64,000 bases of DNA from Streptosporangiales bacterium (GCA_009379825.1 WHTA01000011.1:1-64000), one strand, 5' to 3'; positions 35,019 through 43,787 are shown, numbered from the stretch's first letter. Numbers and translations are program-made. The notes: generated by a model from the letters alone, not told the origin.

Positions 35019-35867
35019 TCAGCGGACGGACCGGTCGGCCAGCCGCTCGACGGCGGTGACCAGCTCGGAGCCGGCGAGCATGACGTCGTCGTTGTGGCCG
35101 GCGCCGGTGACCTCGACGATCTCGATCTGGCCGGCGGCGGCCTCGGCGACCGCCCGGCTCTGCGCTTGCGGAATGATCGTGTCAGCAGTGCCGTACACGA
35201 CCGTCGTCGGCACGTCGATCCCCGCGATCTGCCGGGCGATGGGATAGCGGTCGCGGAGCAGCAGGCGGACCGGAACGATCGGGTAGTGCCGCTGGCCTAC
35301 CGCGGCCAGGTCCTCGTACGGCGAGCGCAGGAGCAGCCCGGCTGGCGGGTGCTCGGCGGCCAGCTCCACGACCACACCGGTGCCGAGCGACTCGCCGAAG
35401 TACAGCAACCGTTCGGGCGGGACATTCTGGTCATCGACAAGGAACCGGTAGGCAGCCCGGATGTCCCTGGCCAGGCCTTCCTCGCTGGGACTGCCGGGGT
35501 TGTCGCCGTAACCGCGGTAGTCGAACAGCAGCACGTCGAATCCGGCGTGGCTGAGCGCCGTCGCCGTGGGTGCGCGGCCGGCTCGGTTCCCGGCGTTGCC
35601 GTTCGCCACCAGAACCGTCACGTCGCGCCGGGCGCCGGCGGCGGGCACGTGCCAGGCCCCGAGCTCGAGCCCGTCCGAGGTCCTCAGGCTGACGTCTCGC
35701 GCACCGGGGATCACGTCGCCCGCGGCTGGCACGTCGCTGCGGTCGGGCAGGTAGATCAACTGGCGCTGAAAGAGCCACAGCAGTGCGAGCAGCAGCACCA
35801 CGACCCCGGCGACGACCACGAGCCCGCGCACGACCCTCACGACGCTCCTCCTCGAGCGATCTACCAA
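35019..35867 (-). CDS. Membrane-anchored alpha/beta hydrolase (BEM46-like)
   Basis: A 282-residue protein with an N-terminal membrane anchor (VVRGLVVVAGVVVLLLALLW) and a serine hydrolase domain. It contains LLFDYRGYGDNPGSPSEEGL, nucleophile GESLGTG, acid region VVYGTADTIIP and His in VTGAGHNDDV. This matches the ABHD13/BEM46 group. The active site probably faces outside. It is transcribed away from the histidine kinase gene; the substrate is unknown. Confidence 0.86.
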   Translation of the reverse strand: MVDRSRRSVVRVVRGLVVVAGVVVLLLALLWLFQRQLIYLPDRSDVPAAGDVIPGARDVSLRTSDGLELGAWHVPAAGARRDVTVLVANGNAGNRAGRAPTATALSHAGFDVLLFDYRGYGDNPGSPSEEGLARDIRAAYRFLVDDQNVPPERLLYFGESLGTGVVVELAAEHPPAGLLLRSPYEDLAAVGQRHYPIVPVRLLLRDRYPIARQIAGIDVPTTVVYGTADTIIPQAQSRAVAEAAAGQIEIVEVTGAGHNDDVMLAGSELVTAVERLADRSVR

Positions 35868-36068
35868 GAAACGGTAGAGCGTGCCGCATGTGTCGTCGAA
35901 GACGGCCCTGGTGACACGTAGTCACGCTGGTGCCAGGGGCTCCCTCAGCCCACAAGACATCATGGGAAACCAGGCCGTGCGGCCGGCGTCGGGCACGGCG
36001 TACGCAGCTCGACGTAGATCGGGTCGGAACCGGCGACTTCGGGCCGGTGCGCTGCCTATGCTGCTCGC

Positions 36069-37186
36069 GTGGCAGGACGACGCCCGTGGCCACCGTGGCC
36101 GGATCTCGTGGTCGCGGCGCTGGGCGCCGCGGTCGTCGGGTTGGGCACCGTTCACGTGGCCGCAACCCAGGACGCGCCGCGGCCGTTGGATGCGGTCGCG
36201 GTGGTCGTCGCGGTCGGCGCGGCGCTCGCGCTCGGCTGGCGACGCCGGGTGCCGCTGCTCGCCCTCGCCGCCAACGTCGCGCTCGTGGGCGGTTACCTGC
36301 TCGCCGGCTACCCGTACGGGCCGATCCAGCTGTGCATGGTCGTCGCCATGTTCGAGGTGGCGCGGCGACGCGAGCTGCGGGTGTCGCTGCCCGCCTGCGC
36401 CGCCGCCGTGGCGGGCACGGCCGCGGCGCTGCTGGCCCGCGCGATCCTGCCGGCGGACGTGCCGGTGCTGCTGCTGGCCGTGTGGGCGAGCTGGTTGGTC
36501 GTCCCCTGGTCGGTCGGGGCGCTCGTCCAGGCCCGTACCGCGGCGGCGCAGCGCGCCCTGCGGGAGCTCGCCGCGGAAGCGGCGCTCGCGGAACGCGTCC
36601 GCATCGCAAGCGAGGTGCACGACGTGGCCGGACACGCCTTCTCCGCCGTGGCGATGCAGGCCAGGGTGGCGCTCCTGGTGTTCGACGAGGACCCGCCGCA
36701 GACCCGCAGGTCGCTGGAGGCGATCCAGGCCACGAGCGCGACCGCGCTCGGTGAGCTACGCACCATGCTCGACGTGCTGCCAGGCTCGGCACAGCACCGC
36801 GTCGGCCGGCCGGCCTGGCCGGGCTCGACGCCCTGGTCGCGGACGTACGCGCCGCCGGCCTGCCGGTCGAGCTGTCCACCACGGCGACGGACGTGCCCGC
36901 GCAGGTCGGCCAGGTCGCGTACCGGGTCGTGCAGGAGGCGCTGACCAACGTGCTCCGCCATGCAGGGCCGACGACCGCAGAGGTGTCCGTACACCGGGAC
37001 GGCGACGCCCTCACCGTGCAGGTGCTCGACCGCGGCGTCGGCCCGGCCGGGGACACGGACGGCCGCGGCCTGGCCGGCATGCGCGACCGCGTGCGACGGG
37101 CCGGCGGCGAGCTGGTGGCGCTGCCGCGCACCGACGGCGGGTTCGCCGTCACCGCCCGGCTGCCGCTGCCGGAGGACGCACCGTGA
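36069..37186 (+). pseudogene. Histidine kinase of a NarL-type two-component system, frameshifted
   Basis: The frame from GTG 36069 encodes four or five membrane segments (residues about 10-160) and a HisKA_3 domain with ERVRIASEVHDVAGHAFSAV (phosphoacceptor His184). Near 36815 a single indel in GGCCGGCCGGCC shifts the frame. The next frame gives GLAGLDALVADVRAAGLPVE and the complete HATPase core (RVVQEALTNVLRHAGPTTAE, GRGLAGMRDRVRRAGG) to TGA 37186. The two parts are clearly one kinase. Its stop overlaps the response regulator start (GTGA). Because both halves are well conserved, a sequencing error in the GGCC repeat is likely. Confidence 0.78.
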
Positions 37187-37845
37187 TCCGGGCGGTGCTG
37201 GCCGACGACCAGGCCGTCGTACGGATGGGGCTGCGCGTCGTCGTCGAGCGGGAGGCGGACATGACCGTCGTCGGTGAGGCCGAGGACGGCGCGGCCGCCC
37301 TCGACCTGCTCCGCGCCACCCGGCCGGACGTCCTGCTGCTCGACATCAGGATGCCGGGGATGGACGGCCTGCAGACGCTGCAGGAGATCGCCGCCGACGC
37401 GACCCTCGCCGACACCAAGGTGATCGTCGTCACCACGTTCGAGATCGACGAGTACGTCTTCCGTTCCCTGCAGCTGGGCGCGAGTGGCTTCGTGCTCAAG
37501 GACACGCCGCCGGCCGAGCTCGTCCACGCGATCGAGGTCGTGGCGGCCGGGGAGGCGCTGCTGTCGCCGTCGGTGACGCGCCGGATGATCACGCACTTCA
37601 GCCGGCAGCCGGCTCACGTCGACACCCCGGTCGCCGGTCTCGACGACCTGACCGAGCGGGAACGGGAGCTGGTCGCGTGGGTCGCCACCGGCAAGTCGAA
37701 CCAGGAGATCGGCAGGGAGCTGTTCATCAGCCCGGCCACCGTGCGCACCCACGTCGGCCGCGCCATGCTGAAGCTCGGCGCGCGGGACCGGGCCCAGCTC
37801 GCGGTGTTCGCGATGCAGGCCGGACTGACGGTCCCGCGCTCCTGA
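37183..37845 (+). CDS. NarL/FixJ-type response regulator
   Basis: A 220-residue regulator. It has a receiver domain with DD at 8-9, phosphoacceptor Asp54 (LLLDIRMPGMDG) and a conserved Lys in VLKDTPP. The C-terminal LuxR-type HTH reads LTERERELVAWVATGKSNQE then ELFISPATVRTHVGRAMLKL. GTG 37183 overlaps the kinase stop. It would be phosphorylated by the adjacent kinase. Target genes are unknown. Confidence 0.93.
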   Translation: MIRAVLADDQAVVRMGLRVVVEREADMTVVGEAEDGAAALDLLRATRPDVLLLDIRMPGMDGLQTLQEIAADATLADTKVIVVTTFEIDEYVFRSLQLGASGFVLKDTPPAELVHAIEVVAAGEALLSPSVTRRMITHFSRQPAHVDTPVAGLDDLTERERELVAWVATGKSNQEIGRELFISPATVRTHVGRAMLKLGARDRAQLAVFAMQAGLTVPRS

Positions 37846-37864
37846 TGATCCGCCTACCCGAGCG

Positions 37865-38578
37865 TCAGGCCTCTGCCTCGGAGTCCAGCAGCCCGCGCCA
37901 GTAGCTGTCCGCGCTCTGCAGGTGCCGCTCGAGCAGGTCGACCGCACGGTCCTCGTCCCGCGCGGCGAGGGCATCGAAGAGTCCTACGTGCTCGTCGTGC
38001 GACTGCCGACACCGCGCGGGCTCCCTGAAGAAGTACTCACGCCGTTTCTCTGTCATGTAGTAGAAGACGTTGACCAGACGGAACAGCACCTGGTTATGCG
38101 TCGCCTTGGCGATCTCGCAGTGGAAGACGCGGTCGAGCCTGGCGATCGAGCCGCCGGCCTCGATCTCGGCCGCGGAGTCGTCGAGGCAGGCGCGGAGCGC
38201 CTCGATGTTGGCCTCGGTGTGGCGCACGCAGGCGAGCCGGACGGCCTGGACCTCCTGGATGCGGCGGACCTCGACGATCTCGCCCACCTCGTCCTTCGAC
38301 AGCGGCACACCGATCTGGGCGAACAGTGCCAGCGCCTCGATGCTCGCCGTCTCGGTCGTCATGTAGATGCCGGACTTCGGCCGCCGCTCGATCACCCGCA
38401 GCGCCTCGAGCGCCGCCAGCGCCTCCCGCATCTGGGCCCGGCTGGTCTGGAACCGGTCGGCGAGCTGGCGTTCGGACGGAGCGCGCTCGTCCGGCGCGTA
38501 ACCACGGGCGAGTAGGAACGGCACGAGCTGCGCGACCAGCGTCTGTTGGTCCGTCCTCGCTGCCTCGCCAACACTCAC
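37865..38578 (-). CDS. GntR regulator of the FadR/FCD subfamily
   Basis: A 237-residue protein. The winged HTH is seen in LARGYAPDERAPSERQLADR and SRAQMREALAALEALRVIER. The FCD effector domain has metal-binding His residues (FHCEIAKATHNQVLFRLVN, then SHDEHVGLFDALAARD). GTG 38578 has a strong binding site (GAGAGGAG). It is divergent from the Nramp-like/enolase-superfamily operon and probably controls it through the inverted repeat between them. FCD ligands are usually small organic acids such as sugar acids. Confidence 0.9.
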   Translation of the reverse strand: MSVGEAARTDQQTLVAQLVPFLLARGYAPDERAPSERQLADRFQTSRAQMREALAALEALRVIERRPKSGIYMTTETASIEALALFAQIGVPLSKDEVGEIVEVRRIQEVQAVRLACVRHTEANIEALRACLDDSAAEIEAGGSIARLDRVFHCEIAKATHNQVLFRLVNVFYYMTEKRREYFFREPARCRQSHDEHVGLFDALAARDEDRAVDLLERHLQSADSYWRGLLDSEAEA

Positions 38579-38630
38579 GCGATCTCCTCTCCGCCGCAGT
38601 GCTGGGAATGCTATCCACTCCCCGTCGCAG

Positions 38631-38661
38631 AATTGGTCTTTCCAATCTGGCCTGACCAATT
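38631..38661. promoter_or_regulatory. Inverted repeats in the gntR/transporter intergenic region
   Basis: AATTGGTC (38631-38638) and GACCAATT (38654-38661) are perfect inverted 8-mers 15 bases apart. A nested ATTGG-TCTTT-CCAAT sits on the left half. TTGGTC/GACCAA halves fit the TGGT-N-ACCA pattern of FadR-type GntR operators. The position between divergent genes supports autoregulation plus control of the transporter. Confidence 0.65.
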
Positions 38662-38702
38662 GTACGCTCACTGCCAGCTGCCGAGCGAAGGGCAACGTCG
38701 CC

Positions 38703-40040
38703 ATGAACGCAACCAGCTCCCCGACCGCCACCGTGTCGCCACCGCCGGTCCCCACCGGCTGGAAGGGGTACCTGAAGGGCGTAGGCCCCGGCCTCGTCGT
38801 CGCGATGTCATGGCTGGGGACCGGCGATCTCATCGACTCCTCGGTCGCCGGCGGCAACTACGGGTACGCGTTGATGTGGGCGATGACGCTCGCCTGCATC
38901 ACCAAGTACTTTTACGCGAGCGGTCTCGCGAAGTACCAGCTTGTGCAACAGGTTCGGGGACATCACGCCGCTCGCCGGGTTCCGCAGGCTGTGGCGCTGG
39001 TCCCGCTGCTGCTCGGCATCGGGGCGCTGATCACCGGCTTCGTGTTGCAGACCTACATCGCGCGGGGCATCGGCACCGCGCTGTTCCACCTCAGCGGTGG
39101 TCTGGGTGGCGACCGCTGGGGAGTCGCCATCTGGACCACCGTCGGGATCCTGCTGACCATCGGCCTCGCGCTGAGCAAATCGCGCCAGTACCGGATCCTC
39201 GAGTACGTCGCGCGGGCCACCGTGGTCGTCCTCATCCTCACCTTCGTCACGACCGCCGCCGTCAACCGGCCGGACGCCAGCGAGCTCGGCGCCGGCCTGT
39301 TGTTCTCCCTGCCCGAGGACCGCGGCGTCTTCAGCTCGCTGCTCGTCGCGGTCGCCCTCGTCGCCGCGATCGGCAGCTCGATCGGCACGCTCCTCTACAG
39401 CGAGTTCGTCAGGGACAAGGGCTGGGTCGGACCGCAGTACCTGAAACTGCAGCGGTTCGACCTGGCGGTCGGCCTCGGCGCCACCGTGCTCATCAACCTG
39501 GCCATCTGGACGGTGGCCGCGGAGACGTTGCAAGGCACCGGGCGCACCATCGAGAACGAGCAGCACCTCAGCGACATGATGGCGACGGCCGTGGGCTCGA
39601 TCGGCCCCACCCTGTTGTGGATCTCGTTCTTCTTCATCACCTTCAGCTCGTTCCCCGCGTACGGCCGCGGGTACGCGACGCTGTTCCTCTCCGGCATCCA
39701 CAGCAGTTTCGAGAGTCGCGGCCAGCGGTACGGCAGCCCGGAGAACGACCCGCTCTACAAGTGGATCCAGTTCGGCCTGCTCTACTCGGTGCCGGTGGTC
39801 TTCGGCCTGCCGATGTTCTCGAACCTGGTGGCACTCACCGTCGCCGGCAACTCGGTCGCCGGACTGCTCGCGCCGTTCGTCATCATCGGCATCCTCGTGC
39901 TTACCAGCCGCAAGTCGATGATGCAGGACGGTTACGCCAACCGCCCGTGGGAGATCGCCGTGCTCGCCGCCGTCGGTCTCTTCGCCGTCTGGGCGTCCTG
40001 GGGAGTGGTAAAGGGGCTGCTCTCCATGCTGCCCGGCTAG
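38703..40040 (+). CDS. Nramp-related transporter without the canonical metal-binding motifs
   Basis: A 445-residue protein with about eleven membrane segments that aligns with Nramp transporters. However, the TM1 metal site DPGN is replaced by GTGD (residues 39-42 in AMSWLGTGDLIDSSVAGGNY). The TM6 MPH motif is also absent (LGATVLINLAIWTVAAETL). Residues 81-99 look out of frame: reading one base ahead gives CNRFGDITPLAGFRRLW, so two compensating indels (near 38943 and 39000) are probable. It shares an operon with an enolase-superfamily enzyme and is controlled by an FCD regulator. Transport of an organic acid or atypical cation is therefore as likely as transport of Mn or Fe. Confidence 0.75.
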   Translation: MNATSSPTATVSPPPVPTGWKGYLKGVGPGLVVAMSWLGTGDLIDSSVAGGNYGYALMWAMTLACITKYFYASGLAKYQLVQQVRGHHAARRVPQAVALVPLLLGIGALITGFVLQTYIARGIGTALFHLSGGLGGDRWGVAIWTTVGILLTIGLALSKSRQYRILEYVARATVVVLILTFVTTAAVNRPDASELGAGLLFSLPEDRGVFSSLLVAVALVAAIGSSIGTLLYSEFVRDKGWVGPQYLKLQRFDLAVGLGATVLINLAIWTVAAETLQGTGRTIENEQHLSDMMATAVGSIGPTLLWISFFFITFSSFPAYGRGYATLFLSGIHSSFESRGQRYGSPENDPLYKWIQFGLLYSVPVVFGLPMFSNLVALTVAGNSVAGLLAPFVIIGILVLTSRKSMMQDGYANRPWEIAVLAAVGLFAVWASWGVVKGLLSMLPG

Positions 40041-40064
40041 CCACTCAACCACGACCAGGACTGG

Positions 40065-41210
40065 ATGCGCATGAAGATCGTCGACGTACAAGCGTTCCCC
40101 TGCTCGTTCCCGACCGCCCCGGAGGCCCGGGTGAAGATGGGCATCGGGGAGGCGGTGAAGCGGGACACCGTCGTCGTCAAGGTTACGACGGACGACGGCC
40201 TCGTCGGCTGGGGCGAGGCGCATCACGGCCGCGCACCGGGGACGATCGCGCACCTGATCAACAGCAACCTCAAGCACCTGGTCGTCGGTATGTCCGCAAC
40301 CGACGTGGCCGGCGTCTGGCAACGGCTGTACCGGATGCACTTCTCCAGTCACGGGCTCGGTGCCGGCACGGCCATCGCGATGAGCGGTATCGACATGGCG
40401 CTGTGGGACGTCAGGGGCAAGGCCGTCGGCTGGCCGCTCTACCGGCTGCTCGGCGGCGCCGCCCGCGAGATACCCGCGTACGCGGGCGGCGTATCGCTCG
40501 GCTACGCGGAACCCGGCGAGCTGATCGACGAGATGAGACCGTCGGTCGAGGCCGGCTACCGCGCGGTGAAGGTCCGCATCGGCGACTCCCCCGACCGCGA
40601 CCTCGCCCGGGTCGCCGCCGTCCGGGATGCGTTCGGCGACGACCTCGTCATCCTCACCGACGCGAACACCGGCTACTCGGTGGCCGACGCCAGGGCAGCC
40701 ATCCCGGGGCTGGTCGAGCACGGTGTCTCGTGGCTGGAGGAACCGTTCCCGCCGCACGACTACCGCAGCTACCAGACGGCCAGCAGCTACGGGCCGATCC
40801 CGCTTGCGGCCGGCGAGAACCACTACACGCGCTTCGAGTTCCACCGCCTGATCACCGACGGCGCAGTGAGCATCCTGCAGCCCGACCTCTCCAAGACAGG
40901 CGGCGTCACGGAGGTGATGCGCATCGCGGCGCTGGCTTCGGCGTGGAAGCTCTCGATCAACCCGCACACGGCGTCCAGCGGCCTGAACATGGCGGCCACC
41001 ATCCACCTGCTCGCGGCGATCGACAACGGCGGCTACTTCGAGGGCGACGTCTCCCGCGGCAACCTGTTCCGCGACCAGCTCGTCTCGACGCCGTACGAGG
41101 TGAGCGCGGCAGGCACCGTCCGTCCGCTCGAAGGTCCAGGCCTCGGCCTCGGGGTGGACGAGGACTTCCTCGCCGCCCATCCGGTGATCGACGGGCCGAG
41201 CTACGTCTGA
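40065..41210 (+). CDS. Mandelate racemase/muconate lactonizing-type enolase-superfamily enzyme
   Basis: A 381-residue enolase-superfamily protein. The capping domain is seen early (VVVKVTTDDGLVGWGEAHHG). The barrel shows YRAVKVRIGD with the K-x-K/R base pair region, metal ligands in ILTDANTGY, SWLEEPFPPHDY and LAAGENHYTRFEF, and INPHTASSGLNMA with the second base His. This is the mandelate racemase-type set used by sugar-acid dehydratases. ATG 40065 follows an AGGA; ATG 40071 is the alternative. It lies 24 bases behind the transporter gene. Confidence 0.9.
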   Translation: MRMKIVDVQAFPCSFPTAPEARVKMGIGEAVKRDTVVVKVTTDDGLVGWGEAHHGRAPGTIAHLINSNLKHLVVGMSATDVAGVWQRLYRMHFSSHGLGAGTAIAMSGIDMALWDVRGKAVGWPLYRLLGGAAREIPAYAGGVSLGYAEPGELIDEMRPSVEAGYRAVKVRIGDSPDRDLARVAAVRDAFGDDLVILTDANTGYSVADARAAIPGLVEHGVSWLEEPFPPHDYRSYQTASSYGPIPLAAGENHYTRFEFHRLITDGAVSILQPDLSKTGGVTEVMRIAALASAWKLSINPHTASSGLNMAATIHLLAAIDNGGYFEGDVSRGNLFRDQLVSTPYEVSAAGTVRPLEGPGLGLGVDEDFLAAHPVIDGPSYV

Positions 41211-41314
41211 CCCTCACGCTCCGCGTTGACCTCCGGTCGCCACTGGCGCGTCAGCTGCCCGTCATCTGACCCGGACACGATGACGTGCGTCCGAACTACC
41301 ACGTGGAGGTCACT

Positions 41315-41787
41315 GTGAGAGTCATCAGGATCGCGCGCGCCGCCACGGCGCTCCTGATCGCCTACGCTGCCGGGATGGGCCTGGCGATACCGGCAGCCGC
41401 CGGCACCGACGTCGCGGTCATCGCGCATCGCGGTTCGTCCGGGATCGCCCCGGAGAACACGGCCGCGGCCGTCAAGGCCGCCATCAAGCAGGACGCGGAC
41501 TTCGTCGAGATCGACGTGCAGCGCACGAAGGACGGGAAGCTGGTCAACTTCCACGCCTCGATGCGGAGCGTCCGTCCGACGCCGAGCTGGTCGAGCTGAG
41601 CACCTGGGCGGACCAGGTCAACACCAGCACCGACGTCACCGACGAGGCGCTCGTCGAGCGGGTGCAGGAGCTCGGCATGGAGAGCAACGTCTGGACCGTC
41701 AACGAGCCCGGCCGGATGCGTGAACTGGTGGGCTTCGGCGTGGACGGCATAATCACCGACTTCCCCCAGTCACTCACCCAGTCCTGA
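41315..41787 (+). pseudogene. Glycerophosphodiester phosphodiesterase with internal deletion
   Basis: From GTG 41315 (GTGGAGG binding site) the frame has a signal peptide (ATALLIAYAAGMGLAIPAAA) and the GDPD start VAVIAHRGSSGIAPENTAAA followed by DFVEIDVQRTKDGKLV. After about 85 residues the central barrel is missing. The family's C-terminal part appears in another frame (LVERVQELGMESNVWTVNEP, VDGIITDFP) and ends at TGA 41787. Full-length relatives have about 280 residues; here about 130 are gone and the frame is lost at about 41575. The remaining product could not fold as a barrel. Confidence 0.8.
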
Positions 41788-41850
41788 CGCCGGCGGCCAG
41801 ATCCCCGTCGCCGCTGCGGCCGGCGTGCTGCTACTGTTAGCAGCGCGTTC

Positions 41851-41923
41851 GCGCCGCTAGCTCAACTGGCAGAGCAACGGACTCTTAATCCGTGGGTTCG
41901 GGGTTCGAGTCCCTGGCGGCGCA
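41851..41923 (+). tRNA. tRNA-Lys (CTT anticodon)
   Basis: A complete cloverleaf. The acceptor GCGCCGC pairs with GCGGCGC, the D-arm is AGCTCAACTGGCAGAGCA, the anticodon loop is GACTCTTAATC with CTT, and the T-arm is GGGTTCGAGTCCC. The discriminator is A. A phage-type integrase gene begins its 3' end 68 bases away, so the tRNA 3' end is the probable attachment site of a former integrated element. Confidence 0.97.
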
Positions 41924-41936
41924 CACTCTACGCAGG

Positions 41937-41981
41937 TCAGGGCCATGATCACGGCTGCAAAGCTGCTGGTCATGGCCCTGA
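41937..41981. terminator. 12-bp inverted repeat between tRNA-Lys and integrase
   Basis: TCAGGGCCATGA (41937-41948) is repeated inverted as TCATGGCCCTGA (41970-41981). The inner spacer itself has a GCTGC/GCAGC pair. It lies 10 bases after the integrase stop on the minus strand and 14 bases after the tRNA on the plus strand, so it may be a two-way terminator. No T-run follows. Confidence 0.6.
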
Positions 41982-41990
41982 ACCCGCCGG

Positions 41991-43163
41991 TTACCCACCG
42001 CTTTCCTCTTTCGAGGGCTCATCGAAGATGTCCTCCAACGCGGCGACGACCCGAGGGTTACTGGCCTTCCGGCCGAAGTAGACGTCCTGGGTCATCGACG
42101 GCCTAGCGTGCCCGAGCTGGTCGGCGACGTCACGGCTGGTCAGACCCGCCTCGTCCAGGATGGTCGCGGCGGTCTTGCGGAAGTTGTGCGAAGTTACCCA
42201 CGCAAACTTGGCACTCCCTCGCGCGTTGCGAAGATCCCGGCGCGTATTCCACGGGTCGCGGAGGCCACCCTCGGTGTTCGGGAAGACCGGGGCATCCAGC
42301 CGTGGGTTCGCGAGGAACCGTCGCTGCAGCATCGCCATCGCCCAGTCCGGTAGCCGCAGGGTCCGCTTGCCCGTGTCGGTCTTGGTGGTCTTACGCAGCA
42401 AGCCCTTACCTGTGACGCGGATGATGGTCGAGTCGAAGGTCACTTCACCGGTGGTGAAGTTGACCTGTGACCAGAGCACCGCGATGGCCTCGCCGATGCG
42501 GACGCCGGTCGCGAGCAGGAACCGGGTCAAATCGGGTAGGTCCCGCCGCACGGCCTTCTCATCAGTGTCGAGCTGGACCAGCCACTCCGTGCGTTCCTCG
42601 CGGGTGAGCGCTCGCGGCGCCTTTCGAGGCTTGCCCTCGATGGGCGAGACGTCGCGAACGGGGTTGGTGAGGATCGCTCCGTAGCGGATAGCGAGCCCGA
42701 AGACACCGGAGAGGACGCTGCGACAGGCCTTGGCCGTCGGCGGTCCCGTCTCGTCAGCAACCTGCGTCAGGAACCTGTCGAGCACGCCGGTCGTCGCCTC
42801 GGCTACGCGCAGCTCCCCCAGGGCCGGCAGGATATGCCCGTCGATGTGCCGCTGGTAAGTCTCTGCGCTGCCCGGTGAACGTGTGCCCTTCTCGACGGCC
42901 CTGTCGAACCGCTCCTTCCAGAGCTTGATGGCATCACGTAGGTAGCTCGCCCCGGACAGCTCGCCTTGGCGCGCGAGTGCGGAACGGTCCTGGAGAGCGA
43001 CCCGCAGCTTGCTTCGAGCAGCATTCTCGGTCTTGCCCCAGCGTTCGACCCGCCGGGTTCGCCCGTCGAAGTCGCGGTAGCGGGCCATGGCGCGGTACCT
43101 GGTGGGCTTGCCGTCGTCATCGCGGGCGGCGACGCAGACGGAGATCTCGCCCCAGGTGCCAAG
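41991..43163 (-). pseudogene. Tyrosine-recombinase integrase lacking its start
   Basis: The frame has a complete integrase body: an N-terminal SAM-like/AP2-type part (ISVCVAARDDDGKPTRYRAM, YRDFDGRTRRVERWGKTENA) and a core-binding domain (SAETYQRHIDGHILPALGEL). The catalytic domain has Arg in LATGVRIGEAIAVLW, HNFRKTAATILDEAG, and LGHARPSMTQDVYFG with the Tyr nucleophile. Homology to family N-termini begins at LGTWGEIS (43163). Immediately upstream the sequence belongs to an MFS transporter, so the first few codons and the promoter are lost. Translation might still start at a later ATG (MARYRDFDG), but this is doubtful. The gene sits beside tRNA-Lys, as usual for such elements. Confidence 0.75.
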
Positions 43164-43777
43164 CGGAGGACGGCACCCCAGACGTCCGGGCGGCCGTTGC
43201 GAACCGTGGGCGCACCGGCGGCGACACCTCGCCAGGCCAGGGCTAGCGCGCAGGCGGCCATCGGCACGTTCACGAACATCACCCAGCGCCAGCTGGCGTA
43301 CTCGGTGAGCGGGCCGCCGATCAGGACGCCGAGGGCACCGCCGGCAGCGTTCATCGCGCTCCATCCGCCGAAGGCCCGGACGCGGGGCTTGCCGGTGGGG
43401 AACGTCGCGCTCAGCAGCGCAAGCGCGGACGGCGCCAGCGCGGCAGCCCCGATGCCCTGCACGGCACGGGCGGCGACGAGCTGGCCGGGGTCCTGGGCGA
43501 AGCCGCCGGCGAGCGAGGCGAGGCCGAACAGGCCGAGCCCGAGCAGCAGGACCCGTTTGTGGCCGTACCGGTCGGCCGCCTTGCCGCCAAGGAGCAGCAG
43601 CCCGCCGAAGGTGCGGGCGTACGCGTGGATCACCCAGGTCAGGCCCACTGCGCTGAAACCGAGGCCGGCAGCGATCTGCGGGAGTCCGACGTTCACGACC
43701 GACAGGTCAAGCGACACCAGGAACTGCACGGCGGCGACCGCGGCGAGGGTGAGCCCCTTGGACGAATTTTCGAACAC
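43164..43777 (-). pseudogene. MFS drug transporter (EmrB/QacA-type), 3' truncated
   Basis: From GTG 43777 the frame encodes the first six membrane helices of a 14-TM-type MFS efflux pump. It includes QFLVSLDLSVVNVGLPQIAA (motif D1), KAADRYGHKRVLLLGLGLFG (motif A) and AFGGWSAMNAAGGALGVLIG (motif C-like). After RPDVWGAVL the frame is joined to integrase sequence, so the second half is missing. The next gene, tetR, is divergent. Together they look like a drug-efflux/regulator pair whose pump was cut by a deletion that ended inside the integrase. Confidence 0.75.
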
Positions 43778-43787
43778 GTTCCGAAAA
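43767..43787. promoter_or_regulatory. TetR-type palindrome over the MFS start
   Basis: Arms TTTTCG-N9-CGAAAA overlap the MFS start codon. The AT-rich palindrome lies in the divergent mfs/tetR region, the usual place for a TetR operator. Confidence 0.55.

Noticed and set aside
38579-38702. Metal-responsive riboswitch before the Nramp-like gene
   Set aside because: The 124-base region is taken up by the inverted repeats and two promoters. No NiCo or yybP-type conserved core was seen.
38808-41180. Long minus-strand frame opposite the transporter and enolase-type gene
   Set aside because: Composition is that of an antisense shadow (His/Asp/Arg-rich), with no domain and no binding site.
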